The position numbers and the translations under genes are program-made. From positions 1 through 43,283 of the forward strand of contig CAMATH010000068.1 of the NCBI GenBank assembly GCA_945860955.1: a stretch of DNA of 43,283 nucleotides, given 5' to 3'. The notes under the pieces are model-generated. The model saw only the letters and a list, made by a program, of their open reading frames with translations. It was not told the DNA's origin and made no database searches. Positions 8,524 to 16,252 of the stretch are shown here, in pieces (position 1 is the first letter of the stretch; each line of letters opens with the position of its first letter). This DNA is from Planctomicrobium piriforme. GTDB taxonomy: Bacteria; Planctomycetota; Planctomycetia; Planctomycetales; Planctomycetaceae.

Positions 8524-8769
8524 ATGGGAGAGTATTGCGTGGATGGGCCCAATTCGCCGAAAGTGAAATCGGTCGGGGAGATGATCGGCCGATTTGTGTC
8601 CGAATTGACGACGGTATTCCCGGGCTGGAAGTCCCGGTTTCGAGCCGACCCCGGTCACTGGCCGGAGATTGAACAAGAGGTCCATGCGGTGTTTCGGCGA
8701 GGCACCGACCTCGTTGGCGTGGGGTTGATGACTGAACTCAACCCCGGTGACATCCACCAGCCAGCCTGA
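8524..8769 (+). pseudogene. Possible transposase N-terminal remnant (ISKra4-like)
   Basis: An 81-codon frame starts MGEYCVDGPNSPKVKSVGEM and contains LTTVFPGWKSRFRADPGHW and EIEQEVHAVFRRGTDLVGVGLM. The second part resembles the N-terminal helical region of ISKra4-type transposases as I remember them. The frame then ends and no remaining transposase domain follows. It could instead be a free-standing small protein. It sits in a region of transposon debris, which favours a remnant. Confidence 0.35.
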
Positions 8770-9164
8770 GAAATCCTGGGCCAATCGCCGGAGCCTCCGT
8801 GAGCGGAATCTGTTACGCACAACTCGCGGTTCACCCAACGGCCACGACGCAAAACCTAATCTATTGATTCCGAAGGTTCGTCGTAACTTTCTGTCCAGCA
8901 ATCAGTTACGCTATTCGAATGGAGATTTTCCATTTCTGACTGGTGGGTGTCACCCGGCTCCCAATCAACAAAAGAGGTCGTTGCTTGCCCGCGAAAAGGC
9001 AGGCGATCTCAACGGTGACACGAAACATCACCCGTGGCGGCGCCAGACGGCGTGCCATGATCAAAACACATTCCAGCCCCCTACGGGCGCGGTCGCCCGC
9101 CGTCGCGAACCGCCCCCCGGTCGTACGACTCCATCGCCCCGTTGCCGTATCGGATGCCCCGCCT
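8770..9164. other. Non-coding stretch downstream of the redox genes
   Basis: No gene supported. It lies at the 3' side of the minus-strand thioredoxin-like gene and should contain its terminator, but no hairpin followed by a T-run was clear. Confidence 0.4.
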
Positions 9165-9728
9165 CTATTCCTTCTCAGGTCCCCGCTCGGCGAGCAGTTC
9201 GTCGATCTTTTTTCTCATTAACCGCTCTCCCCGGGTCTCTTTCCAGTTCAGCTCGCCGTCCCACCGATAGCGGACCACGCCCTGCTTGTCGATGAGGTAA
9301 GTGCACGGCCACCAGCGATTCCCCCACTTGTCCCAGTCCCGCTTGTCTCCGTCGAGTACGATCGGGTACTTCAACCCCGCCTCTTTGACGTTCTTGCGTA
9401 ACGACTTCAGGTCGCCTTCGCCTTCCGATTCCGGGGTGTGTACCCCGATTTGAACGACCCCTTTCCCGGCGTAACGCGCGTGCCAGCCCTTGTAGTGCGG
9501 TTGATTGTGGATGCAGTTGATGCAGCCAAATGTCCAGAAGTGCAACACGACCACCTGTCCGCGGAGGTTCGACAGTTTCAGCGGCTTCGAGTTGATCCAT
9601 TGATCGCCGTCGCGCTCGACCAACTCGGGCGCGGCGACCTTCAACTCGACCGGTTCCTGTCCCCGGACGATCGAATTCGACGCGAGCAGCAGACAGCTCA
9701 GGCTGATCAGAACTTGGAGTCGGGTCAT
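9165..9728 (-). CDS. Secreted thioredoxin-like (TlpA-type) protein
   Basis: The 187-residue protein starts with a signal peptide (MTRLQVLISLSCLLLASNSIVRG). A thioredoxin fold follows: VVVLHFWTFGCINC with redox-active Cys69 and Cys72 in a CINC pair, then a TPE/SEGEGDLKSLRKN segment and the cis-proline region near WPCTYLIDKQGVVRYRWDGE. The fold and the CxxC site fit periplasmic thiol-disulphide oxidoreductases of the TlpA/DipZ-C group. The conserved proline before the beta-3 strand appears as WPCTYL. It is the last gene in a minus-strand row behind anti-sigma and peroxiredoxin genes, so it probably acts in extracytoplasmic redox repair. Confidence 0.85.
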   Translation of the reverse strand: MTRLQVLISLSCLLLASNSIVRGQEPVELKVAAPELVERDGDQWINSKPLKLSNLRGQVVVLHFWTFGCINCIHNQPHYKGWHARYAGKGVVQIGVHTPESEGEGDLKSLRKNVKEAGLKYPIVLDGDKRDWDKWGNRWWPCTYLIDKQGVVRYRWDGELNWKETRGERLMRKKIDELLAERGPEKE

Positions 9729-9856
9729 CAGGACTCTCCACGGCGACGACGGGATTCAGGAATCGCCACTCGAAATTGATCGAGCGGCGGTTTCTTCCTG
9801 GGTCATGGGTCAATCAACGGATCGAATTTCCGCGGCGGGAAGTCGCGGGGGAGCGT

Positions 9857-10450
9857 TTACAGTTTCGTCAGCGCTTTGAGAACGTCGTCGACCGAAGATC
9901 GACCGCCGTGCGTCTTGCTGATCTTGGCGAATCGAATCTTGCGATCCTTATCGATGACGAAGGTCGAGGGATAGGCGGTTTCCCCCGATTCGTCCCACCG
10001 CAGGCGGTAGGTGTTGGTGAATTCGTAATCGGGGTCGATCACCAGGTGGAAGTTGTCTGGCAGGGTCTTCCCGCGGACGAACTCCTCGCCGTGTTTTTTC
10101 AGATCCTTGGCCGGTCCAGGATAAACCAGCACAACCGCAGCGCCGGCGTCGCGAAACTTCCCCTTTTCGCGCAGCAGCGAGGCAACCTGCTGATTGCAGA
10201 CGGGACATTGATATCCAGGGTAGCCCCGCAGAACAATCAGCACGACTGGGCCTTCTTCCGTCAGCGCAGAAAGTTTCACCTTCGACTTGTCGAGTGCCGC
10301 GAGTTCGAAGTCTTCGGCCTCGTCTCCAACGGCGGGGGGAGAGTCGGACTCCTCCTTCAAGTTCGCCGCTCGTCCGTCGGCCTGGAACGCGATTGCCATC
10401 AGGACCGCTCCGAGCAGGATTCGGGTCGAAATCAAGAACGGTGTGTGCAT
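9857..10450 (-). CDS. Peroxiredoxin-like (AhpC/TSA) redox protein
   Basis: The 197-residue protein has a hydrophobic N-terminus (ILLGAVLMAIAFQADGRA), likely a signal peptide. The AhpC/TSA pattern follows: VGDEAEDFEL, then VVLIVLRGYPGYQCPVC with Cys82 and Cys85. In classic peroxiredoxins the peroxidatic Cys sits in PxxxTxxC; here it is in GYQCPVC, as in the redoxin subgroup with a CxxC site. Later elements are GAAVVLVYPG, the beta strand near DNFHLVIDPDYEFTNTYRLRWDE, and YPSTFVIDKDRKIRFAKISKTHGGR. It lies 66 bp behind the anti-sigma gene and 128 bp before the thioredoxin-like gene, which could be its reductant. Substrate is unknown. Confidence 0.85.
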   Translation of the reverse strand: MHTPFLISTRILLGAVLMAIAFQADGRAANLKEESDSPPAVGDEAEDFELAALDKSKVKLSALTEEGPVVLIVLRGYPGYQCPVCNQQVASLLREKGKFRDAGAAVVLVYPGPAKDLKKHGEEFVRGKTLPDNFHLVIDPDYEFTNTYRLRWDESGETAYPSTFVIDKDRKIRFAKISKTHGGRSSVDDVLKALTKL

Positions 10451-10516
10451 AGAATCTCCGTCGAGTCTGGAGTACGAAGCTCAGAAAGGCTGAACCGAGA
10501 GGCCCGCCACGGGGCT

Positions 10517-10759
10517 TCAACTTCGGTTCGCCGCTTTCAGAATGTCCTGGACGACCGCTTCGGGAAGCTGTTCATCCGGCGTTTCGCGAGATCCGCTTCC
10601 GAGCGACTTGGCGGCTCGAATCGCGGCTCGATACGATGCCAGATATCGCCTGCAAGTCCCGCAGATCCACAAATGCAGCCGCAACCGCCAGCGAACCCAG
10701 AAGCCAAGATTGTCATCGACGTGTTCGCCCATCAGTTCGAGTGCTTCGCGACAGTTCAC
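10517..10759 (-). CDS. Small zinc-finger anti-sigma factor (ZAS type)
   Basis: The 80-residue protein starts MNCREALELMGEHVDDNL. It carries the zinc-binding anti-sigma motif: Cys3 and an H-x3-C-x2-C with His29, Cys33 and Cys36 (HLWICGTC). There is no transmembrane segment, so it is predicted to be soluble and cytoplasmic. Such domains hold an ECF sigma factor and release it when the Cys/zinc site is oxidised. The gene runs opposite to the ECF sigma gene that starts about 50 bp to the right, and it heads the row of two redox genes. That it binds this sigma factor is inferred from position; a same-strand order would be more usual. Confidence 0.75.
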   Translation of the reverse strand: MNCREALELMGEHVDDNLGFWVRWRLRLHLWICGTCRRYLASYRAAIRAAKSLGSGSRETPDEQLPEAVVQDILKAANRS

Positions 10760-10826
10760 CGAAGGGCTCCATGATGCGCTTCCCGATCCAATCCGCTGAG
10801 CCGTTGGGCTGTTGTGCTTCTCTTGG

Positions 10827-11516
10827 ATGCCGGGGATTCCCGTCAGGTTACAGCGAATTTTGAAAAAGAACCAGATTCCCTCCGGTCGCCCGATCGAACC
10901 GACCCAGAACGACTCCGGCGAACCCCAGCGTCTCGAAGCAGCCGAGGAACTGTCGCTCGTGGCCGCACTGCGCCGGAAGGAGCCGGCCGCCCAGGAGACG
11001 CTGGTGAGGAATTACAGCGGAAGACTGCTCTCCACCGCACGTCGGCTGCTCCCCTGCGAGCCGGATTGCCACGACGCCCTTCAGGAGGCCTTCATTTCGG
11101 CGTTGCAGGGGATCGACCAGTTCGCGCACGGCGCCCGGCTGGGGACCTGGCTGCATCGCATTCTGGTGAACGCCTGCCTGACGATTCTGCGGACACGGTC
11201 ACGACGCCCGGAAACGGCGATTGAAGAGCTGCTGCCGACGTTTGATGCGACCAGTCATCAATCGCAACGGGTCGCCGCGTGGCGTAACCCGACGAGTGAG
11301 CAATTGGAGTCGGAAGAGGCCCGCGCGATGATTCGCCGGGCGATCGACGCCCTGCCCGACGAATTTCGCGCCGTCGTCCTATTGCGCGACATCGAGGAAC
11401 TCGACACCGAAGCGACAGCGGCAATTCTTCAGATCACCCCCGGCGCGGTCAAAACGCGGCTGCACCGCGCCCGCCAGGCGCTACGCACGTTGCTCAATCC
11501 CTATTTCGCCGAATAA
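10827..11516 (+). CDS. ECF (sigma-70 family) RNA polymerase sigma factor
   Basis: The protein has the two ECF domains. Region 2 includes EELSLVAALRRKEPAAQETLVRNY and the core helix CHDALQEAFISALQGIDQF followed by LGTWLHRILVNACL (region 2.4). A linker of about 50 residues precedes region 4 (IDALPDEFRAVVLLRDIEELD, then AAILQITPGAVKTRLHRARQALR, the helix-turn-helix). The first ATG in frame is at 10827; a TTG at 10812 could add five residues. Length (229 aa from ATG) is normal. It is divergent from a zinc anti-sigma factor and two redox genes, so its likely regulon includes them. Its promoter signals were not identified with confidence. Confidence 0.85.
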   Translation: MPGIPVRLQRILKKNQIPSGRPIEPTQNDSGEPQRLEAAEELSLVAALRRKEPAAQETLVRNYSGRLLSTARRLLPCEPDCHDALQEAFISALQGIDQFAHGARLGTWLHRILVNACLTILRTRSRRPETAIEELLPTFDATSHQSQRVAAWRNPTSEQLESEEARAMIRRAIDALPDEFRAVVLLRDIEELDTEATAAILQITPGAVKTRLHRARQALRTLLNPYFAE

Positions 11517-11589
11517 GAAACGCGAGGGACCACAAAGGGGGACCAATCCAATGGTTCTTGCCGCAGTGCGGGACGTCAGTATTGCGCGA

Positions 11590-12060
11590 CGCACACTGCC
11601 ACGTACAGCCCGCACCACTCCCCGGCGGAATGGTGTTTCACTTCCTCAATCGTGGCGTGGGCAGACAGCCGCTTCTCGAGAAGCCCGACGACTTCGCGGC
11701 GTTCGAGGAGATCGTCGCCGAGACTCTCGACAAAAGCGCCCTGCGGATCTGCGCCGGCTGCCTGACGCCGAATCATTGGCAGTTTGCGCTCTGGCCGGAA
11801 CGCGATGGGTTCTCGGAACAGCGGAACAGCGGAGATTATTGAGCGACTGGCCGTTGCCCCGCCTGCGGCAGTGGATCGAAATCATCAACCGCCCCCAAAC
11901 CGACGTCGAACTCGACGCAATTCGGCGCTGCGTGATCCGCGGAAAGCCCACGGGGTCGGCGAACTGTCACGAACAACCGGCCCGGGAACTCGGCCTCGAA
12001 TCGACGCTGAAATCTCGCGGTCGGCCCAGGAAGGCAGACGACGACCGCGCACCGCAATAG
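11590..12060 (+). pseudogene. RAYT copy D, internally deleted
   Basis: The reading starts PAPLPGGMVFHFLNRGVGRQ, continues KPDDFAAFEEIVAETLDK, and reaches the HUH site where NHWHF has become NHWQF (the second His is lost). It then hits the shared deletion junction at about 11804-11840 and stops (NSGDY*) at 11842. The C-terminal part (RRLLSDWPLPRLRQWIEIINRPQ to KADDDRAPQ) is in a different frame and stops at 12060. There is no 5-nt insertion here, unlike copies A and E. Catalytic residues are missing, so it is inactive. Confidence 0.8.
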
Positions 12061-12232
12061 ATGTACCTGGCGCCCTCGACCCCTCAAGCGCCCGACCATT
12101 CGTCGGCAATCGCTCCCGCGACGTTATGAACCACAAAACCTCCTGGAGAATTCTGAGCCATATCGTCGAGCGCCCCCCACGCGAGGAAATCCCGGCGAGA
12201 GTTGAATTTCTTCCACCCTGACAATTCTTGTG

Positions 12233-12442
12233 GGCAATGAACAAAGCATTCTGGAAGGGCCGTTCACCGGCCTCGACGTCGGTATTGGGCGAAGAGGCGG
12301 GTAATGGGTACGATCGCCCGGGTCAACGGCAGGACGGGCGATACCGATTTCAGGACGGCCGCCGCTTTTCCCGGACTCCGTGGAATTGATTCGACTCAGC
12401 ATAGGGAAATCAACGAACCCAAGAGGTTGACTGATGGGTGGC
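12233..12442. repeat. Dispersed repeat, copy 2 (partner at 1644-1852)
   Basis: It aligns through its length with 1644-1852 (see that entry). Here it lies downstream of RAYT copy D and upstream of the glycine-rich secreted protein. Neither flank is shared with copy 1 in the same order, so the repeat is not simply part of a transposase copy. Confidence 0.6.
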
Positions 12443-12472
12443 ACCGTCCTTTTCGGTGGCACCGTCCTTTTC
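12437..12472. repeat. 18-bp perfect tandem duplication
   Basis: GGTGGCACCGTCCTTTTC occurs twice in a row (12437-12454 and 12455-12472), followed by a partial third copy (CGTCCTTT to 12480). It overlaps the end of the dispersed repeat and lies about 240 bp upstream of the glycine-rich gene. It may be a recent slippage product. Confidence 0.85.
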
Positions 12473-12708
12473 CGTCCTTTGGCTTCCACAATCGAGTGCA
12501 GGACGCTTTTGCCGTCCAATCGTCCCCTGCGGCGTCGCGTTCAATAGACCCTCGGAGTGTACGCCGGTCCTTCGCAACGTGCTGTCGTTTCGTTGGCGAC
12601 CAAACCGAATCTGCAACCGAGCAAAGTTCTTCGACCGGTATGCAACTGTGGAGGAATCGCGGCGTTTCGCGTTTCTGTAGGTAGACAGAACCCACGACTT
12701 CCCACAAC

Positions 12709-12714
12709 GAGGAA
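12709..12714 (+). promoter_or_regulatory. Shine-Dalgarno site for the glycine-rich protein gene
   Basis: GAGGAA lies 6 nt before ATG 12721, which fixes that start. Confidence 0.6.
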
Positions 12715-12720
12715 CTGATC

Positions 12721-13341
12721 ATGAGCATGCCGACTCGCAGTCGACTCCATTCCACTCGACAATTCCTGCTGGCAGCCACTCTGTTGGCGACTGTTTGCGG
12801 ACTGCCGCTGCGAATTGCTGAGGCTCGCGGACCAGGAGGAGGAGGTTCGGGAATGGGCCGCGGCGGCGGGGGTAGCGGTGGCGGTTCGGGAATGCAGCGG
12901 GGGGGCGGCCAGTCGGGCTTCAATCGCGGTGGCGGTATGCCGCAGTTCGCCGGGCCTAGCAATGGTAACGGCCAGCAGGGCCGCCGGATGATGGGATCTC
13001 CCCAGACGGCCGGACAGGGAGACAGAGACAGAGACAGAGACAGAGAGCGCCAACGGGTTACTCAAGAAGATTCGACGACCGACGCATCGTCTGGCGAACG
13101 ACCCCGGCAAAGGCAGAACGCGATCAATCCGACCGACCGACAACCCCTGTTGAACGCTCAACACAAGCCTTCCCCCCGGAATCGAACCGCCAACATGGGG
13201 CAATCGTCCATCGGCGCCGCGGCGAGCGTCCCTCCCGTGAATCGCGAGGAAATGCTTCAGGCACGGCGGCAACAGCATGCATCCGAGATGGCCGCCCGCC
13301 GTCGTCAGCACGCCGAATCATCCACCGCGATTCCCAACTGA
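12721..13341 (+). CDS. Secreted glycine-rich low-complexity protein
   Basis: The 206-residue protein has an N-terminal leader with basic residues and a hydrophobic core (FLLAATLLATVCGLPL, cut after RIAEA). A stretch of about 60 residues rich in Gly, Ser and Met (PGGGGSGMGRGGGG pattern) follows. Then comes a charged run (DRDRDRDRERQR) produced by a 6-bp microsatellite at about 13018-13047. The rest is rich in Gln, Arg, Asn and Ser and is probably disordered. No enzyme motif is present. It is likely a secreted, unstructured, possibly adhesive or matrix protein; this is inference from composition. The Shine-Dalgarno site and signal peptide support it being a real gene. Confidence 0.65.
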   Translation: MSMPTRSRLHSTRQFLLAATLLATVCGLPLRIAEARGPGGGGSGMGRGGGGSGGGSGMQRGGGQSGFNRGGGMPQFAGPSNGNGQQGRRMMGSPQTAGQGDRDRDRDRERQRVTQEDSTTDASSGERPRQRQNAINPTDRQPLLNAQHKPSPRNRTANMGQSSIGAAASVPPVNREEMLQARRQQHASEMAARRRQHAESSTAIPN

Positions 13342-13439
13342 GCAGAGCCGGCGACCGAACCGAATCGGAACGGGCTCGGCAACCGGTTCGAACGTCGGGT
13401 TATTCTCCCCGCGACCTGAATTGAGACGTTTTGCACTGG

Positions 13440-13476
13440 CCGTCGTAGAACGGGGCATTGACCCGTTCTACGACGG
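13440..13476. repeat. Perfect 15-bp-arm inverted repeat
   Basis: CCGTCGTAGAACGGG pairs exactly with CCCGTTCTACGACGG around a 7-nt loop (GCATTGA). It lies about 100 bp downstream of the glycine-rich gene stop and could form a transcript hairpin, but no T-run follows. A related CGGGTCAGAGACCCG palindrome follows near 13515. It has the look of a REP element. Confidence 0.65.
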
Positions 13477-13704
13477 CACTCGACACGGAATACAAGTCGC
13501 GATTTTCGGCAGACGGGTCAGAGACCCGCTCTACCAGGCAGACGTTTCGTTTTCGGCAGCGTGGCGACGGGAGATCGCGATCGCCAGCCTCGCGGGGCGA
13601 CTTCTTCTTCCCCTTCCCCCGATCACGAACCCCCTGCCGCGACTTCTTCCGGACAGAGGGGGTCGGGGCACTTCTATGCCAGGACGCTGAATTCAGTTCG
13701 TCTT

Positions 13705-13830
13705 TCGCACACTTCGTTTCCTTCGTTGGCTTCTGTTCAACTTCTGTTTGGTTATATCGGTGGTGCATTATCGTGGTCTTGTTTTGGAACAGAAGGGAAG
13801 GAAGGCAACGAAGAAATCCGATGGACACTA
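13705..13830 (+). repeat. Hairpin leader of RAYT copy E
   Basis: It is nearly identical to 1873-1988, the leader of copy A, including the inverted repeat with arms at about 13717-13740 and 13784-13815. Upstream of about 13705 the two sequences diverge, marking the likely 5' edge of this sub-family element. Confidence 0.6.
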
Positions 13831-14260
13831 ATGGTGTTTCACCTCCTCAATCGTGGCGTGACCAGACAACAGCTTTTCGGCAATCCCGACGACTTCGCGG
13901 CGTTCGAGGAGATCTTCGCCTGGCCGAGACTCTCGACAGACGCGCAACGCGAATCTGCACCGACTGCCTGATGTCGAATCATTGGCATTTTGCGCTCAGG
14001 CGGGAACACGACGGGTTCACGGGACAGCGGAATAGCGGAGATGATTGAGCGATTGGCCATTGCCCCGCCCGCGGCGGTGGAACGAAAACGCCAAACGCCC
14101 ACAAACCGACGCCAAACGCGACGCGATTCGGCGCTGCGTGATCCACGGAAAGCCGTTTCGGACCTCTAACTGAATCGAACAACCGGCCCGGGAACTCGGT
14201 CGGGAATCAACACGGCGATCTCGCGGTCGGTCCAGGAAGCCAGTCGCCGTCCGCGAAACG
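13831..14260 (+). pseudogene. RAYT copy E, internally deleted
   Basis: The reading starts MVFHLLNRGVTRQQLFGNPDDFAAFEEI and is broken by the same 5-nt insertion as copy A (ATCTTCGCCTGGCCGAGAC near 13912). It continues as SNHWHFALRREHDG and hits the common deletion junction at about 14010-14035. The C-terminal part (SDWPLPRPRRW...) is recognisable from about 14047 but decays after about 14160 and carries a stop near 14168. The tail motif of other copies is lost. It is the most degraded of the copies with a complete left half, and its leader and insertion mark it as a sister of copy A. Confidence 0.75.
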
Positions 14261-14960
14261 AACACGCCCGAAATGGCCCGACTCTTGGAACTGTTGGGCA
14301 ACATGCTCCCCAAGTCAAGCGAACCGCCGGGTACTTCGCTGTAACCGCAGTTGTGTGCTTAGAACCTGTCCAAAATCAAAACCATTGTTTTGTAGGGTTC
14401 ATCGCGGCGCAGACGGCTTCGCATCCCGTAGGAACACCCGAAAAAGAATTCTGTCGATCAGCGAATCGTCGATTGGAAGCCCATTGGCGACCCCGGCAGG
14501 GGTCGTAGACGAAGTGGACGTGCGGCGGGATGTTGGCGTTTGAGCGAAATGGGTTGGGGAGGTCGTTCGACGGCGAATGTGACCCCTGCCGGGGTCGGAC
14601 GCCTTGGCGGACCGAAACCCCGGGTCACGATCGCTGCGCGATCGTGACCCGGGGCTAATCGATTTGACCCCTACCGTGGTCGCGTTCTGGGACGTGCGGC
14701 GTGGAGAATCTGGTTCTCGCGAAACGCCTGGAGGGAGTCGCGTGGAATAAATCCCACGCACCGGTCACTTGCTGCCGATTCCCCAACACTGCATGGCGCG
14801 TGCCGGGCGAAATCACGGTATTGATCTCGGACGGGCACTTAGGCAATGCTTCTGAGGCGGCGACGGGATTCACAGCCACCAGACTTTGTGGTAGCCTGTC
14901 GAGGTCGATGCTGCGCTGTCCATTGTGGATCGACCATGTTCCCGCATTCGCGTCGCTTCC
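14261..14960. repeat. Gene-poor stretch with a cluster of REP-like palindromes
   Basis: No gene supported. CGACCCC-GGCA-GGGGTCG at 14488-14505 is the same palindrome as at 152-169. An inverted version lies at 14581-14596. A perfect inverted repeat with 17-bp arms (CCCCGGGTCACGATCGC) and a 3-nt loop lies at 14618-14654. The hairpins alternate with short unrelated spacers, as in REP/BIME arrays. Confidence 0.65.
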
Positions 14961-14961
14961 A

Positions 14962-15189
14962 ATGTCGATTTCACGGATTACTCTTGACCCCAACATCTGT
15001 CACGGCAAGCCGTGCGTCAGGGGGCTGCGGTATCCCGTCACATTTGTGCTCGATTTGCTCGGATCCGGTATGAGCCCGGTTGAAATCCTGAGCGACTACC
15101 CGGATCTCGAATCCGATGACATTCAGGCCTGCCTGCAGTTCGCCGCCCGGCTCAGCGATTTCAAGTCTGTCGCGAGAGCAACCGCGTGA
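14962..15189 (+). CDS. DUF433 antitoxin
   Basis: The 75-residue protein starts MSISRITLDPNICHGKPCVRGLRYPV, the signature of DUF433 (RI-x-x-x-P-x-x-C-x-G-x-P-x-(I/V)-x-G). The middle, VLDLLGSGMSPVEILSDYPDLESDDI, is the family's winged helix-turn-helix-like region. DUF433 proteins are antitoxins and likely DNA-binding repressors of their own operon. The stop overlaps the toxin start by 4 bases (GTGA at 15186-15189), so the two genes are co-translated. A longer in-frame opening reaches back to 14701, but the ATG at 14962 gives the family's normal length. Confidence 0.8.
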   Translation: MSISRITLDPNICHGKPCVRGLRYPVTFVLDLLGSGMSPVEILSDYPDLESDDIQACLQFAARLSDFKSVARATA

Positions 15190-15539
15190 AGTGGCTCGTC
15201 GACGCCCAATTGCCATATCGGCTAGCGGAGCATTTGCGCAACCGGGGATATGATGTGCTTCACACTCTGGATTTACCGGATACCAATCGCACATCCGACT
15301 CAGAATTGAATCGGATCTCGCTGGATGAGCAGCGAATTGTCATCAGCAAGGACGCTGACTTCGTCAGTTCGTTTGTGTTGCAAGGCGTCCCCTATAAACT
15401 TTGCCTGATTGCGACCGGAAACATTCGAAACGCCGATCTTCTCAAGCTGTTCGATCGTCAACTGTCATCGATTACCTCCGCACTGGAGTCAGCCGATTTT
15501 GTCGAATTGAGTAGTTCCGATGTTATTGTTTACTCCTGA
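15186..15539 (+). CDS. DUF5615 PIN-like toxin
   Basis: The 117-residue protein starts (GTG) KWLVDAQLPYRLAEHLRNRGYDVLH. Asp6 in LVDAQLP and the later pair in VISKDADFV (Asp56, Asp58) match the acidic residues of the DUF5615/Mut7-C PIN-like fold. Proteins of this family are candidate RNases and are the standard partner of DUF433 antitoxins. The C-terminus (DRQLSSITSALESADFVEL) contains the usual amphipathic helix. Start and upstream stop overlap by four bases, indicating a two-gene operon with the antitoxin. Activity has been shown only for some relatives, so toxin function here is inferred. Confidence 0.8.
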   Translation: MKWLVDAQLPYRLAEHLRNRGYDVLHTLDLPDTNRTSDSELNRISLDEQRIVISKDADFVSSFVLQGVPYKLCLIATGNIRNADLLKLFDRQLSSITSALESADFVELSSSDVIVYS

Positions 15540-15653
15540 GTTCATGATTTTCAGGCTGCGGTGTGGTCACACCGGAATCACGTTTCGCTGCGACAAACGA
15601 ATCTCGGGAAAAACTGGAGAAGACGTTCGCGGCGTACCGCGCTAAAGGGGTCC

Positions 15654-15951
15654 TGATGCCGATTCATTGGCATTTTGCGCTCTGGCCGGAACACGCCGGG
15701 TTCACGAGGCAGCCGAACAGCGGAGATTATTGAGCGACTGGCCGTTGCCCCGCCCGCGGCAATGGATCGAAAACGTCAACCGCCCGCAAACCGACGCCGA
15801 ACTCGAAGTGACTCGGCGCTGCGTGATCCGCAGAAGGCCCATGGAGTCGGCGACCTGGATCGAACAAACGGCCAGGAAATTCAGTCTCGAATCGACACTG
15901 CGATCTCGCGGTCGGTCCGGGAAGCCAGACGCCGACCGCGCACCGCAATAA
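15654..15951 (+). pseudogene. RAYT copy F, 5'-truncated and internally deleted
   Basis: It begins abruptly near the HUH site (MPIHWHFALWPEHAG from about 15656) without the N-terminal third. It shows the common deletion junction (about 15695-15725) and continues with RRLLSDWPLPRPRQWIENVNRPQTDAELEV to KPDADRAPQ and a stop at 15951. The tail AGTGGACCTGTCCCTTT follows. It carries no 5-nt insertion test site, because that part is missing. It is inactive. Confidence 0.8.
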
Positions 15952-16057
15952 GTGGACCTGTCCCTTTGGCCCTTAGCGGGAAATCACCCGACGCCGAGGC
16001 GATCAGCGGCCAGGGTTCTCATTTGACCGTCGGTTCGCTTTTGACGACAATTACCTG

Positions 16058-16252
16058 ATGACCACCACCTTGACCATCGAAGCGGATCGCGAACTTGCGC
16101 TGGCCGTTGCACGTGCAATGAATCGCGTGCGTGACCCTGAGGCCGGTCGGCTGGCCCGGGAAGAGATGGATCGCATGCGACAGGAAACTCGGCAACGGGT
16201 GGGCACGGTTGAAGTCGCCGTCGAGTTGGTTCGTGACTGTCGCGAACAATGA
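16058..16252 (+). CDS. VapB-type antitoxin, putative
   Basis: The 64-residue protein starts MTTTLTIEADRELALAVARAM, a short beta strand then helix reminiscent of ribbon-helix-helix type regulators. A charged helical C-terminus (EEMDRMRQETRQRVG) is probably the toxin-binding part. Its only strong support is position: it lies directly before a VapC PIN gene and overlaps it by 4 bases (ATGA at 16249-16252). The Met start at 16058 gives a normal antitoxin size. Family could not be fixed beyond VapB-like. Confidence 0.65.
   Translation: MTTTLTIEADRELALAVARAMNRVRDPEAGRLAREEMDRMRQETRQRVGTVEVAVELVRDCREQ

Noticed and set aside
9776-10774. 332-codon plus-strand open frame
   Set aside because: Antisense to the peroxiredoxin and anti-sigma genes, whose motifs are clear.
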